This document shows positions 1-7,346 of a stretch of DNA of 14,883 nt, in pieces. Under the pieces are notes generated by a model. The model was not told the DNA's origin, ran no database searches, and was given only the letters and a program-made list of their open reading frames with translations. This DNA is from Oceanospirillaceae bacterium UBA7410 (lineage in GTDB: Bacteria; Pseudomonadota; Gammaproteobacteria; Pseudomonadales; Balneatricaceae). Numbering within the stretch: position 1 is the stretch's first letter; every line of letters starts with the position of its first letter. Location: contig DKMQ01000093.1 of assembly GCA_002470565.1 (NCBI GenBank), positions 4,896 to 19,778 of the forward strand, in the 5' to 3' direction. A program made the position numbers and the translations under genes.

Positions 1-897
1 AGAACCAATGGTAGTGGTAGATTCCACCTTACCAATAAATTGGCTACCAATAATGCTTTCGTGAATAAATGCCTCACCTTGTTGTAGTAAACCTTTGGCA
101 TGCAGCTGTGCCATCCGTGCGCTGGTGCCAGTGCCACAAGGGGATCGGTCTATAGCGCCACTGCCATAAAACACTGCGTTAGATGCGCTAGAATCTGGTT
201 TTTTGGGTTTGCCTGTCCACATTACATGGCTGATGCCATTTACACTTGCATCTTCTGGGTGCACGCAAGTCGCTATTTTATTGATGGCCTCTCTTACCAG
301 TGGGCTAAACTTAAGCACTTGCGCGGCAGAAAAATGCTCTAGGCCTGCAAAGTTTTTTTGTGGTTCGATAATAGCGTAATAGTTGCCGCCATAAGCGACA
401 TCTATGACTAATTCACCTAATTCAGGGCAGTTGATCACTAAGCCTTCATAGGCCAAATAGCTGGCTACATTAAATAGTCGCACGTCGGTTACTAAGCCAT
501 CTTCATCTTGTTGGTATTCAATTTTTATCGCCCCTGCAGGCACTTCTAAAGTCAGCTGACCTTTAACTTTTGGTGTCCATAGGCCTTCTTGTAATGCAAT
601 AGTTACGGTGCCTATAGTGCCGTGGCCACACATAGGCAAACAACCACTTGTCTCTATAAATAAGATAGCCCCATCGTGGTTTGGATTAGTAGGTTTATAC
701 AATATAGAGCCAGACATCATGGCGTGGCCACGAGGTTCAAACATCAGTGCAGTGCGAACCCAGTCGTGGTGTTGTAAAAAATCTTGGCGTTTATCGCTCA
801 TAGTATTACCCACAAGCTTTGGGCCACCTTTAGCAACTAAGCGCACAGGGTTACCGCAGGTGTGTGCGTCAATGCAATTAAATGTATGTATTGTCAT
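1..897 (-). CDS. 4-hydroxyproline 2-epimerase / proline racemase family, partial (C-terminus beyond window)
   Basis: The reverse strand reads open for 299 codons from the ATG at 897 to the left edge, without a stop. The protein opens with an IDAHTCGNPVRLV-type motif and carries both catalytic cysteines of the proline racemase superfamily: C90 in the motif MCGHGTIG, and C254 in DRSPCGTGTSA. A Cys/Cys pair indicates a racemase or epimerase; family members with Ser or Thr at the first site are 3-hydroxyproline dehydratases. The EPRGH-MMSG segment and the ETSGCLPMCGHG context fit the 4-hydroxyproline epimerase branch, which converts trans-4-hydroxy-L-proline to the cis-D epimer, the first step of hydroxyproline catabolism in the cytoplasm. 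Family members are about 310-335 residues, so only a short C-terminal part is missing. No clear Shine-Dalgarno precedes the ATG. Further hydroxyproline genes would be expected to the left. Proline racemase is the alternative assignment. Confidence 0.9.
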   Translation of the reverse strand, partial: MTIHTFNCIDAHTCGNPVRLVAKGGPKLVGNTMSDKRQDFLQHHDWVRTALMFEPRGHAMMSGSILYKPTNPNHDGAILFIETSGCLPMCGHGTIGTVTIALQEGLWTPKVKGQLTLEVPAGAIKIEYQQDEDGLVTDVRLFNVASYLAYEGLVINCPELGELVIDVAYGGNYYAIIEPQKNFAGLEHFSAAQVLKFSPLVREAINKIATCVHPEDASVNGISHVMWTGKPKKPDSSASNAVFYGSGAIDRSPCGTGTSARMAQLHAKGLLQQGEAFIHESIIGSQFIGKVESTTTIGS

Positions 898-964
898 AAG
901 TTATAAGCTATGTAACGTGGGAACTGGGTATTACTGCATGGTACAATGATCCAGCTTAATTAAC

Positions 965-993
965 CTAACATTCTATACACTTTGGCTTATAAG
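965..993 (+). promoter_or_regulatory. Candidate sigma-70 promoter of the yciB operon
   Basis: CTAACA (965-970) and TATAAG (988-993) are separated by 17 bp and match the -35 and -10 consensus at 4/6 and 5/6 positions. They would start transcription near 1000, about 30 bases before the yciB ATG at 1031. This is pattern matching by eye in an AT-rich spacer, so it is tentative. Confidence 0.4.
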
Positions 994-1030
994 TTACCAA
1001 ACTTAAGTAGAATAAAGAGTCCTTTGATAT

Positions 1031-1579
1031 ATGAAAATGCTCATTGATTTTTTACCCATTGTCATCTTTTTTATCGTCTATAAATTAACTGATGATTTGA
1101 TTCTAGCTACTGCCGTTCTGATTCCAGCGACCATGTTACAAATGGCTTACACTTGGTTTACCACCAAAAAAGTGGAAAAAATGCAGCTTGTTACCCTAGT
1201 ATTGGTAGTGGTATTAGGTGGCCTTACAGTGGCTTTGCAAGATGGTCAGTTTATTAAGTGGAAGCCTACCATTGTAAACTGGTTATTTAGTTTGGCTTTT
1301 TTGGGCAGTCAGTTTATTGGTCAAAAGCCTATCGTCCAGCGGCTGATGGGTAAAAGTGTGGAGTTGCCTAGTCAAGTGTGGCGCAAACTTAATGTGGCGT
1401 GGGTCGTATTTTTTGCCGCTATGGGAGGCATCAATTTATACGTAGCCTTTAATTACAGTGAATCCACTTGGGTTGATTTCAAACTCTTTGGTATGTTGGG
1501 CCTTACTTTTGTATTTATTATTGCTCAAGGCCTATATATGTCGCGCTTTATGCCCAAAGATATGGAAAAAGAGGACTAA
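1031..1579 (+). CDS. yciB: Inner-membrane protein YciB (intracellular septation protein A family)
   Basis: The 182-residue length and strongly hydrophobic make-up match YciB/IspZ. About five membrane segments are visible, at roughly residues 4-20, 24-40, 50-70, 118-138 and 148-170. The loop carrying the FIGQKP motif, followed by a charged W-R-K-L-N segment, is typical of the family. YciB is an inner-membrane protein linked to cell envelope synthesis and division; its biochemical activity is not settled. An AAAGAG stretch at 1014-1019 is a plausible ribosome binding site for the ATG at 1031; the second ATG two codons later would make no practical difference. It is the first gene of a tight five-gene operon, with the next gene starting 3 bases after its stop. 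Confidence 0.92.
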   Translation: MKMLIDFLPIVIFFIVYKLTDDLILATAVLIPATMLQMAYTWFTTKKVEKMQLVTLVLVVVLGGLTVALQDGQFIKWKPTIVNWLFSLAFLGSQFIGQKPIVQRLMGKSVELPSQVWRKLNVAWVVFFAAMGGINLYVAFNYSESTWVDFKLFGMLGLTFVFIIAQGLYMSRFMPKDMEKED

Positions 1580-1582
1580 AAA

Positions 1583-1876
1583 ATGTTATTTGCTATTATT
1601 TCCCAAGATGTACAAAACAGTTTAGCGCAGCGTATGGCAGCAAGGCCTGCCCATTTAGAGCGTCTTAAAGCCCTAGATACACAGCAACGTTTAACACTAG
1701 CAGGGCCTCATCCACATACCCAAGAAGAAGGTTTTACAGGTAGTTTGGTAGTGGCTGATTTTGCTGATCTTGCCGCTGCTCAAGCATGGGCTGACCAAGA
1801 TCCATACGTCGCTGCCGGTGTTTATGCTGAAGTAAAAGTTAAACCATTTAAACAAGTCTTTCCAACACAAGAGTAA
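1583..1876 (+). CDS. YciI-like protein
   Basis: This 97-residue protein belongs to the YciI superfamily of small ferredoxin-like alpha/beta proteins. Visible family features are an N-terminal strand (MLFAIISQD), the ARPAHLERL segment with its conserved His, and the AGPH...[11 protein letters not shown] region. The segment [21 protein letters not shown] also matches the family, whose C-terminal part usually reads as D-P-(Y/F)-x-x-A-G. The family shares a fold with dye-decolorising and muconolactone-isomerase-like enzymes, but the cellular role of E. coli YciI is unknown. The gene directly follows yciB, an arrangement common in gammaproteobacteria, and the AAAGAGGAC at the end of yciB provides its ribosome binding site. 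Confidence 0.88.
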   Translation: MLFAIISQDVQNSLAQRMAARPAHLERLKALDTQQRLTLAGPHPHTQEEGFTGSLVVADFADLAAAQAWADQDPYVAAGVYAEVKVKPFKQVFPTQE

Positions 1877-1880
1877 ACCC

Positions 1881-2456
1881 ATGAAAAAGTTTTTTAGCGT
1901 GTTAAAGAAATCCACAGTTATAGCAATAGCTGCTCTAAGTTTAAGCTTTTCTGTGTGGGCACAAAACCCACAAATTACATTGGCAACAAGCCTTGGTGAC
2001 ATCGTTGTTGAGTTAGATGCAACGGCGGCACCTGTTAGCACAGACAACTTTTTACACTACGTAAATAGTGGTTATTATAACAGCACTATTTTTCATCGGG
2101 TCATTCCAGGATTTATGGTTCAAGGTGGTGGCTTTGGCGCAAATGAAAAAGACAAATCTGGCACTATCGCTCCTATTGTTAATGAAGCTGCTAATGGCTT
2201 GTCTAACCTTCGGGGCACTATTGCTATGGCTAGAACCTCTAACCCCAACAGTGCTACCGCGCAGTTTTTTATCAACCTAAAAGACAATCTATTTTTAGAT
2301 AAAAGTAGCTCTAGTGATGGCTATGCAGTGTTTGGAAAAGTAGTAGAAGGCATGGATGTAATTGATCGTATCGCCAAAGTACCCACCATGAACAAAGGCG
2401 GGCATCGTGATTGGCCATCAAAAACGATTTATCTTAATTCAGCTCAAAAGCGTTAG
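1881..2456 (+). CDS. ppiA: Periplasmic cyclophilin-type peptidyl-prolyl cis-trans isomerase (PpiA-like)
   Basis: The first 27 residues form a classical Sec signal peptide: a basic start (MKK...KK), a hydrophobic core, and a cleavage site at VWA/QNP, so the mature protein should be periplasmic. The cyclophilin core follows: [15 protein letters not shown] carries the catalytic Arg and the Phe/Gln of the active site, [19 protein letters not shown] forms the second active-site strand, and [18 protein letters not shown] closes the fold. The position that is Trp in cyclosporin-sensitive eukaryotic cyclophilins is Phe in the segment NLFLD, as in E. coli PpiA. At 191 residues it equals E. coli PpiA in length (190). 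The enzyme accelerates X-Pro isomerisation during folding of exported proteins. It begins 4 bases after the YciI-like gene and is clearly co-transcribed with it. Confidence 0.93.
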   Translation: MKKFFSVLKKSTVIAIAALSLSFSVWAQNPQITLATSLGDIVVELDATAAPVSTDNFLHYVNSGYYNSTIFHRVIPGFMVQGGGFGANEKDKSGTIAPIVNEAANGLSNLRGTIAMARTSNPNSATAQFFINLKDNLFLDKSSSSDGYAVFGKVVEGMDVIDRIAKVPTMNKGGHRDWPSKTIYLNSAQKR

Positions 2457-2471
2457 ATATCAATTAAAGGT

Positions 2472-4265
2472 ATGAAAGCTAGCCACACCCATAAGGCCTT
2501 TTCAGACCCTCAAAGCTTAGCTGTAACCCCCAAGGTTGCAGCGGTTTTAATCGCCAAATTACAAAAAACACCTCTTCAGTTAGACCAGCGACATCAAGAG
2601 CTAGCTGCAAGTTTTTTTGATTATGAAGCCTTAAAGTCGAAACCTGTCACCTCAACAATGAGCGTGTTGGATGCTAATTTTGGTGTAGGTTTAGATTTTT
2701 TAATCATTTGGAAACTTTGGCTGGAGTCTAGAGACAGTGGCCACCATACTTCTTTGTTAAATTATGTAGCCGTTTGCGAGCAGCCACTTTGTTTGGCAGA
2801 TGTTAAGGTGTTGCACCAAAGCTTACCCCAATTAAATGCGTTGAGTGTGCAGTTTCAGGAGCAGTACCCAGAGCTTATAAAAGGCTTCCATCAGCTTGAT
2901 TTTGGCAAGGTAAAATTAACCTTAGTTTATGCAGAGCCTACCCAAGCATTAGCACAAATTTGTGGTGAGTTTGATGTCTGTCTTGATGCTATAGACCCTA
3001 TAGCGGCTGCAGATGAAGTTAAAAAGAAAGCTTATATCCCACCATGGCAGCGGCCACATTCAGGCCTTGCTCACAAGAGCAAGGTAGCCATCATAGGCGC
3101 AGGTATCTGTGGCACGGCCACTGCCTTGAGCTTATCTGAGCGTGGTTTTGATGTCACCTTGATTGAAAAGGGCCCGGAGCTTGCTAGCGGAGCTTCAGGC
3201 AACCGCCAAGGCATGCTCTACGCCAAACTGCCAGATAGTGCCACCATAGCTGGACAGTTTCACCAGCAAGGTTTGCAGCACACTATGGCGGCACTAAAAC
3301 GGCATTTAAGTAGCAAGCACTGGCAAGCTTGTGGCTTAATGCAGGTAGCCACTAATGATAAACAAGCCATACAAATGCAAGCCGTGCTCAAACGCGAGTA
3401 TCCATCATCTTGGTTGCAATGGTTGAGCCAAACCCAAGCTCAGCAGTTAGCCAAACAACCTGTCAGTGCAGGGGGCTTATATTTCCCCAACAGTGGATGG
3501 GTATCACCTAAGCATTGGTGTGAAGCTTTGTACACAAGAAGTGGTGCAGATCTATGGCTTAATACCACTGTGCTGAGTATGCAACAAACCGCGAAGCAGG
3601 GCTGGAAGTTAAGTTTAAGCGGGGCCTATGATGGCGAATATGAGTTTGATGCGGTAGTTATTGCCAATGCAAATAGTGCCAAAAATCTGTTGGCGCAGCA
3701 AAACCTTGCGTTAAAGGCTATTCGTGGTCAAGTAAGCTATGTAGACACACAACAAAGCCCAGCGCTTGTGGTATGTGGGCAAGGCTACGTAACCCCTAGC
3801 CAGCAAGGTATTTTATCAGTGGGGGCAAGCTATAACCTGCACACGCTTGATACGCAGTTGTCAGACAAAGACCACATTGATAATTTAGGGCGCCTAAGTG
3901 ATGTATTGCCTAATCAAAAAACATTGGATGTAGGGGATGTTGTAGGCGGCTGGGTGGGCTTTCGAGCAGTAACTCCTGACTACCTACCTATGGTAGGGCA
4001 GCTAGCTGATGAGGCTGCGGTGATTGGGGCCTTTGCCAAATTACGCCAAGATGCTAATTATAAATTTATTCAAGACATGCCTTACCTACCCGGGTTATAC
4101 ATAAATGCGGGCCATGGCTCTAAAGGTTTTGTTAGCGCCCCTTTAAGTGCGCAAATATTAGCTTGTCAGATGGCTAACCAAAGCCTGCCTGTGGCACAAT
4201 GTGTGGCTTGGGGATTAGATCCCAACCGTTTTATTATTCGCGACTTAATACGCCGCAAACGCTAA
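2472..4265 (+). CDS. mnmC: MnmC, tRNA cmnm5(s2)U34 oxidase with degenerate methyltransferase domain
   Basis: In two-domain MnmC, a C-terminal FAD oxidase turns cmnm5(s2)U34 of tRNA into nm5(s2)U, and an N-terminal SAM-dependent methyltransferase makes mnm5(s2)U. Here the oxidase half (from about residue 203) is intact: FAD-binding GAGICG at 209-214, LASGASGNRQG at 237-247, a GFRAVTPDYLPMVG segment, and the C-terminal motif GHGSKGFVSAPL. The N-terminal half still aligns through NFGVGLDFL (69-77), the degraded SAM-site motif (normally GFGTGLNFL). It lacks the YFS..G..E entry motif, the DGFAPAKNPDMW signature (only LDAIDP remains near 171) and everything from there to the KREM segment, so the domain is about 70 residues short (597 against 668 in E. 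coli). I infer that it only oxidises. The AAAGG before the ATG lies only 1 base away, which is unusually close. It is the fourth gene of the operon. Confidence 0.88.
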   Translation: MKASHTHKAFSDPQSLAVTPKVAAVLIAKLQKTPLQLDQRHQELAASFFDYEALKSKPVTSTMSVLDANFGVGLDFLIIWKLWLESRDSGHHTSLLNYVAVCEQPLCLADVKVLHQSLPQLNALSVQFQEQYPELIKGFHQLDFGKVKLTLVYAEPTQALAQICGEFDVCLDAIDPIAAADEVKKKAYIPPWQRPHSGLAHKSKVAIIGAGICGTATALSLSERGFDVTLIEKGPELASGASGNRQGMLYAKLPDSATIAGQFHQQGLQHTMAALKRHLSSKHWQACGLMQVATNDKQAIQMQAVLKREYPSSWLQWLSQTQAQQLAKQPVSAGGLYFPNSGWVSPKHWCEALYTRSGADLWLNTTVLSMQQTAKQGWKLSLSGAYDGEYEFDAVVIANANSAKNLLAQQNLALKAIRGQVSYVDTQQSPALVVCGQGYVTPSQQGILSVGASYNLHTLDTQLSDKDHIDNLGRLSDVLPNQKTLDVGDVVGGWVGFRAVTPDYLPMVGQLADEAAVIGAFAKLRQDANYKFIQDMPYLPGLYINAGHGSKGFVSAPLSAQILACQMANQSLPVAQCVAWGLDPNRFIIRDLIRRKR

Positions 4266-4279
4266 CCGAGATTTATGCC

Positions 4280-4669
4280 GTGAACCCTACTAAGATTAAG
4301 CTTCATAAAAAAAGCAACACGTTAGAACTTAGCTATTTAGAAGCTGGAGCAACACAAGAGGTAAGCTACACCTTATCTGCTGAATACCTACGTATTTCTT
4401 CACCTAGTGCAGAAGTGCGAGGGCATAGCCCAGATCAAGCTGTGCTGCAGGTAGGAAAAAGCCGAGTTAAGCTAACGGGCTTAGAAGGTGTGGGTTATTA
4501 CGCTTTAAAGCTTGAATTTGATGATGGCCATGATTCTGGCTTATACACCTGGGATTACTTGTATGATCTTAGTGTTAATCATCAAAAACATTGGGCGTAT
4601 TACTTAGAACAACTAAACCAAGCCAAACAAAGCCGAGACCCACACACAAGCATTGTTCAGTTTGTTTAG
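4280..4669 (+). CDS. DUF971 (gamma-butyrobetaine hydroxylase N-terminal-like) protein
   Basis: I place the start at the GTG at 4280, giving 129 residues that open with MNPTKIKLHKKSNTLEL, exactly where DUF971 proteins normally begin. An upstream ATG at 4199 in the same frame lies inside mnmC and adds sequence without family resemblance. Signature segments are RISSPSAEVRGHSP (SPSAEVRGH is the hallmark), VGYYALKLEFDDGHDSGLYTWDYLY, and the final W-x-x-YL. The domain is the small zinc-binding N-terminal module of gamma-butyrobetaine and trimethyllysine hydroxylases; free-standing bacterial versions, often next to hslVU, have no assigned function. It starts 14 bases after mnmC and closes the operon, converging on the GntR gene 8 bases on. 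Confidence 0.88.
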   Translation: MNPTKIKLHKKSNTLELSYLEAGATQEVSYTLSAEYLRISSPSAEVRGHSPDQAVLQVGKSRVKLTGLEGVGYYALKLEFDDGHDSGLYTWDYLYDLSVNHQKHWAYYLEQLNQAKQSRDPHTSIVQFV

Positions 4670-4673
4670 TTTA

Positions 4674-4692
4674 AAACTTAGCTGTTAAGTTT
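4674..4692. terminator. Weak AT-rich hairpin between convergent genes
   Basis: AAACTTA (4674-4680) and TAAGTTT (4686-4692) form a 7-bp stem with a 5-base loop, starting 4 bases after the DUF971 stop and covering the stop codon of the convergent GntR gene. T-rich sequence flanks it on both sides but there is no GC-rich stem, so it is a weak candidate for a shared bidirectional terminator. Confidence 0.35.
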
Positions 4693-5349
4693 AAGAGCGA
4701 TAGCACAAGCTTCGTGAACATGGTGAATGCAGGCTTTTCTAGCAGCTTCACTGTCACGTATGGTGATCGCTTGCATGATAGTTTGCATCTCTAAAAGGCT
4801 GTGCTTCCAGCGTCCTGCTTGGTTAATAGTGCCAGCGCGTAATACCATAATACGAGCCAAAAGGCGGTTAAGGCTGGCATCAAGTTCAGCATTAGCGCTG
4901 CCTTCAAGTAACTGATCATAAAAGGCTTTAGTGCAGGCTAATATTTGCTCTACTTCAGATTGATCAAAGGCCTTTTTTAATGCATTTGTGGTGTCTTGTA
5001 GGGCGCTAATTTGTTCATCACTAGCGCGTTCACAAAATAGCTGTCCAGCCAAACCCTCCAGTGCTGCACGCAGTTCGTAAATATTTTTTACATCCTGCGT
5101 GTTAAGTACGCTCACACTTGGGCCACGTTGGCCTGCAAATTGCACCAAACCTTCTGATTCTAAATGCCTTAGGGCTTCACGCACAGACGTGCGGCTTACA
5201 TCTAAAGCTTCGCACAATTCTCTTTCTACCAACCGTTGGCCTGGCTTTAGTTGGGTGCTAATAATAGCATCGCGCAGTTTATCCAAAACCATCTGACGCA
5301 ACGTAATAGTGTTGCGAGTGACTTTAAGGTCTGCAAGTTGGTTGGGCAT
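4678..5349 (-). CDS. GntR-family transcriptional regulator, FadR/FCD subgroup
   Basis: The 223-residue protein has an N-terminal winged helix (residues about 15-80) with the GntR hallmarks L-K-P-G-Q-R-L-V-E-R-E-L and VSRTSVREALRHLESEGLV. A helical FCD ligand-binding domain (about 88-215) opens with IYELRAALEG. Of the four metal ligands usual in FCD domains (Asp, His, His, His), three appear replaced: Thr140, Tyr144 and Met188, with only His210 kept. The ligand is therefore probably bound without the usual metal. It is the last gene of the catabolic cluster, 3 bases after the CMD-like gene, so it is probably co-transcribed and autoregulated. The likely target is the promoter upstream of 11379, where a TGGTATACCA palindrome of FCD-operator type lies. 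Such regulators are usually repressors relieved by a pathway acid. Confidence 0.9.
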   Translation of the reverse strand: MPNQLADLKVTRNTITLRQMVLDKLRDAIISTQLKPGQRLVERELCEALDVSRTSVREALRHLESEGLVQFAGQRGPSVSVLNTQDVKNIYELRAALEGLAGQLFCERASDEQISALQDTTNALKKAFDQSEVEQILACTKAFYDQLLEGSANAELDASLNRLLARIMVLRAGTINQAGRWKHSLLEMQTIMQAITIRDSEAARKACIHHVHEACAIALKLNS

Positions 5350-5352
5350 AGA

Positions 5353-5766
5353 TTAAGATTCCGCAGCCATTTCCGCTAACACTTCTTTAGCGCAACGAAA
5401 GGCGTCGATAGATGCAGGCACACCGCAATAAATAGCACTTTGTAACAACACTTCTCGTATTTCTTCTTTAGTGCAGCCATTATTAAAGGCGCCACGAATG
5501 TGTAGTTTGAGCTCATGAGGGCGGTTTAAAGCAGTGATCATGCCTAAATTTACTAAGCTTCGGGTTTTGTGGGGTAGCCCATCACGGTTCCAAATGCTGT
5601 CCCAGCAATACTCTGTAACTAGCTCTTGTAACGGCCATGTGAAGTCGTCTGCTGCTGCAATGGATGCATCTACATAAGCATCGCCAAGCACTGCCTTGCG
5701 GGTTTTTAGGCCCGCTTCAAATTTTTCTGATCTATTTTTTTCAGAATGAGGTTTAGAATCTGACAT
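5353..5766 (-). CDS. Carboxymuconolactone decarboxylase family protein (PcaC-like)
   Basis: This 137-residue protein looks much like PcaC, the 4-carboxymuconolactone decarboxylase of the beta-ketoadipate pathway: an E-x-GLKTRKAVLGDAYVD start, then WDSIWNRDGLPHKTRSLVNLGM, ELKLHIRGAFNNG (residues 85-97, with the conserved His89), and EVLLQSAIYCGVPAS. The catalytic-type Glu and His region is kept. It has no AhpD-type CxxC, so it is not a peroxidase-like member. No other protocatechuate gene is nearby; it lies between gabD and the GntR gene of an N-heterocycle-type cluster. I infer that it decarboxylates or isomerises an unsaturated dicarboxylate or lactone intermediate of that pathway, but the sequence does not show the substrate. 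An AAGGA lies 7 bases before the ATG. Confidence 0.85.
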   Translation of the reverse strand: MSDSKPHSEKNRSEKFEAGLKTRKAVLGDAYVDASIAAADDFTWPLQELVTEYCWDSIWNRDGLPHKTRSLVNLGMITALNRPHELKLHIRGAFNNGCTKEEIREVLLQSAIYCGVPASIDAFRCAKEVLAEMAAES

Positions 5767-5796
5767 AAGTGTGTCCTTGTGTAAGGTTGGGGTTAA

Positions 5797-7248
5797 TTAC
5801 AAACCACCCATTAACATATATTTGATTTCAAGGAAGTCTTCAATACCATAATGAGACCCTTCACGACCCATTCCAGACTCTTTTACGCCACCAAAAGGTG
5901 CAACTTCTGTGGAGATAATGCCTTCGTTGATACCTACCATGCCATACTCTAAGCCTTCGCCAACACGCCAAACACGGCCAATATCACGGGTGTAAAAATA
6001 AGCAGCTAAACCAAATTCGGTATCATTAGCCATAGCAATGGCTTGCGCTTCATCCTTAAATTTAAAGATAGGTGCTACTGGGCCAAAGGTTTCTTCTGTG
6101 GCCATTTTCATGTCGGTAGTGGCATTGCCTATGATTGTAGGGGTGAAGAAACTGCCGCCAAGTGTGTGGCTTTGGCCGCCACATATAAGCTTGCCACCTT
6201 TACTTAAAGCATCTTCAATGTGATCTTTTACTTTATCAATAGCGCCTTGGTTAATCATTGGCCCTTGAGTGACGCCTTCATCCATGCCGTTACCCACTTG
6301 AAGCTGAGCCACCTTCTCTGCAAACTTAGCAACAAAAGCGTCATACACACCTTCTTGCACAATAAATCGGTTCACACACACGCAGGTTTGGCCTGCATTT
6401 CGATACTTACCAGCCACAGCGCCTGCGACAGCAGAATCAAGGTCAGCATCATCAAACACGATAAACGGTGCGTTGCCACCTAGCTCCAAAGAGACCTTCT
6501 TCAAAGTAGGTGCGCATTGTTGCATCAGTAGCTTGCCTACAGGCGTAGAGCCGGTAAAGGTAAGCTTACGTACAGTAGGGTTGCTAGTAAGCTCTGCGCC
6601 AATGGGGCGAGATTGCCCTGTAATCACGTTAAATAATCCAGCTGGAATACCCGCTTCTTCTGCCAATACAGCCAGTGCAAGGGCTGAAAAAGGCGTTTCT
6701 GATGCTGGGCGCACTACAAACCCACAGCCAGCTGCTAATGCAGGGCCACACTTGCGGGTAATCATTGCCGTTGGAAAGTTCCAAGGTGTAATAGCAGCCA
6801 CTACTCCAATGGGCTCTTTAGTCACCACAATGCGAGCATCGGCTTTATGGGTAGGAATAATATCACCATAAATGCGCTTGCCTTCTTCGGCAAACCAATC
6901 AATAAAACTTGCAGCGTAACCAATTTCGCCTTTAGCTTCGGCTAAGGGCTTGCCTTGTTCTAAAGTCATTATTTTACCAAGGTCATCTTGGTTGGCCATG
7001 ATAAGGTCAAACCAAACACGCATGATAGCAGCGCGCTGTTTGGCTGTTTGTTTGCGCCAACTAATCATAGCCACTCTAGCTGCTTCAATGGCGCGAGCAG
7101 TTTCTACTCCAGTTAAGTCAGGTATGCTTCCAATCACTTCACCATTGGCAGGATTAGTCACTTCCATAGTGGCTTTTGAGTCGGCATCTAACCAAGTGCC
7201 ATTAATATAAGCTTGTTGGCGAAAAAGTGCTGGGTTGTTCAGTTGCAT
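5797..7248 (-). CDS. gabD: NADP-type succinate-semialdehyde dehydrogenase (GabD/TgnE-like)
   Basis: The protein is close to E. coli GabD along its whole length (483 residues against 482): EQGKPLAEAKGEI, ITPWNFP, the catalytic Glu255 in SLELGG, the nucleophile Cys289 in GQTCVC with the redox-active second Cys291, and the C-terminal YGIEDFLEIKYM. It oxidises succinate semialdehyde to succinate for the TCA cycle. I chose the ATG at 7248: it has an AGGA 8 bases upstream and gives an N-terminus (MQLNNPALFRQQ) matching E. coli. An in-frame ATG at 7272 adds eight unrelated residues. The coenzyme-binding Lys of the usual VLKPAS motif is Arg180 here (VVRPAS), which is unusual. A 98-base gap separates it from the upstream dehydrogenase, so it may also have its own promoter. 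In the cluster it would perform the last step, as TgnE does for trigonelline. Confidence 0.94.
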   Translation of the reverse strand: MQLNNPALFRQQAYINGTWLDADSKATMEVTNPANGEVIGSIPDLTGVETARAIEAARVAMISWRKQTAKQRAAIMRVWFDLIMANQDDLGKIMTLEQGKPLAEAKGEIGYAASFIDWFAEEGKRIYGDIIPTHKADARIVVTKEPIGVVAAITPWNFPTAMITRKCGPALAAGCGFVVRPASETPFSALALAVLAEEAGIPAGLFNVITGQSRPIGAELTSNPTVRKLTFTGSTPVGKLLMQQCAPTLKKVSLELGGNAPFIVFDDADLDSAVAGAVAGKYRNAGQTCVCVNRFIVQEGVYDAFVAKFAEKVAQLQVGNGMDEGVTQGPMINQGAIDKVKDHIEDALSKGGKLICGGQSHTLGGSFFTPTIIGNATTDMKMATEETFGPVAPIFKFKDEAQAIAMANDTEFGLAAYFYTRDIGRVWRVGEGLEYGMVGINEGIISTEVAPFGGVKESGMGREGSHYGIEDFLEIKYMLMGGL

Positions 7249-7256
7249 GGTATGAA

Positions 7257-7260
7257 TCCT
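7257..7260 (-). promoter_or_regulatory. Ribosome binding site that decides the gabD start
   Basis: On the minus strand AGGA stands 8 bases before the ATG at 7248. The ATG at 7272 lies upstream of this site and cannot use it, which supports the shorter protein. Confidence 0.75.
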
Positions 7261-7346
7261 ATTATTAGTCATTGCACGGTGTTGGGTTTGCTAGTTGTAT
7301 TTAATTTTATATCAAAACGTTCATAATATTAAACATTTTTAGAGTA

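Noticed and set aside
938..947. ATGGTACAAT as a possible GntR-type operator between the epimerase gene and yciB
   Set aside because: It is only an imperfect short palindrome and no regulator gene is adjacent within the window.
608..949. Plus-strand open frame of 113 codons
   Set aside because: It lies opposite the hydroxyproline epimerase gene, whose protein has clear catalytic motifs; the plus-strand protein resembles nothing known.
4199..4279. Longer N-terminus for the DUF971 protein from the ATG at 4199
   Set aside because: These 27 codons lie inside mnmC in another frame and do not resemble the family; the GTG at 4280 gives the standard start.
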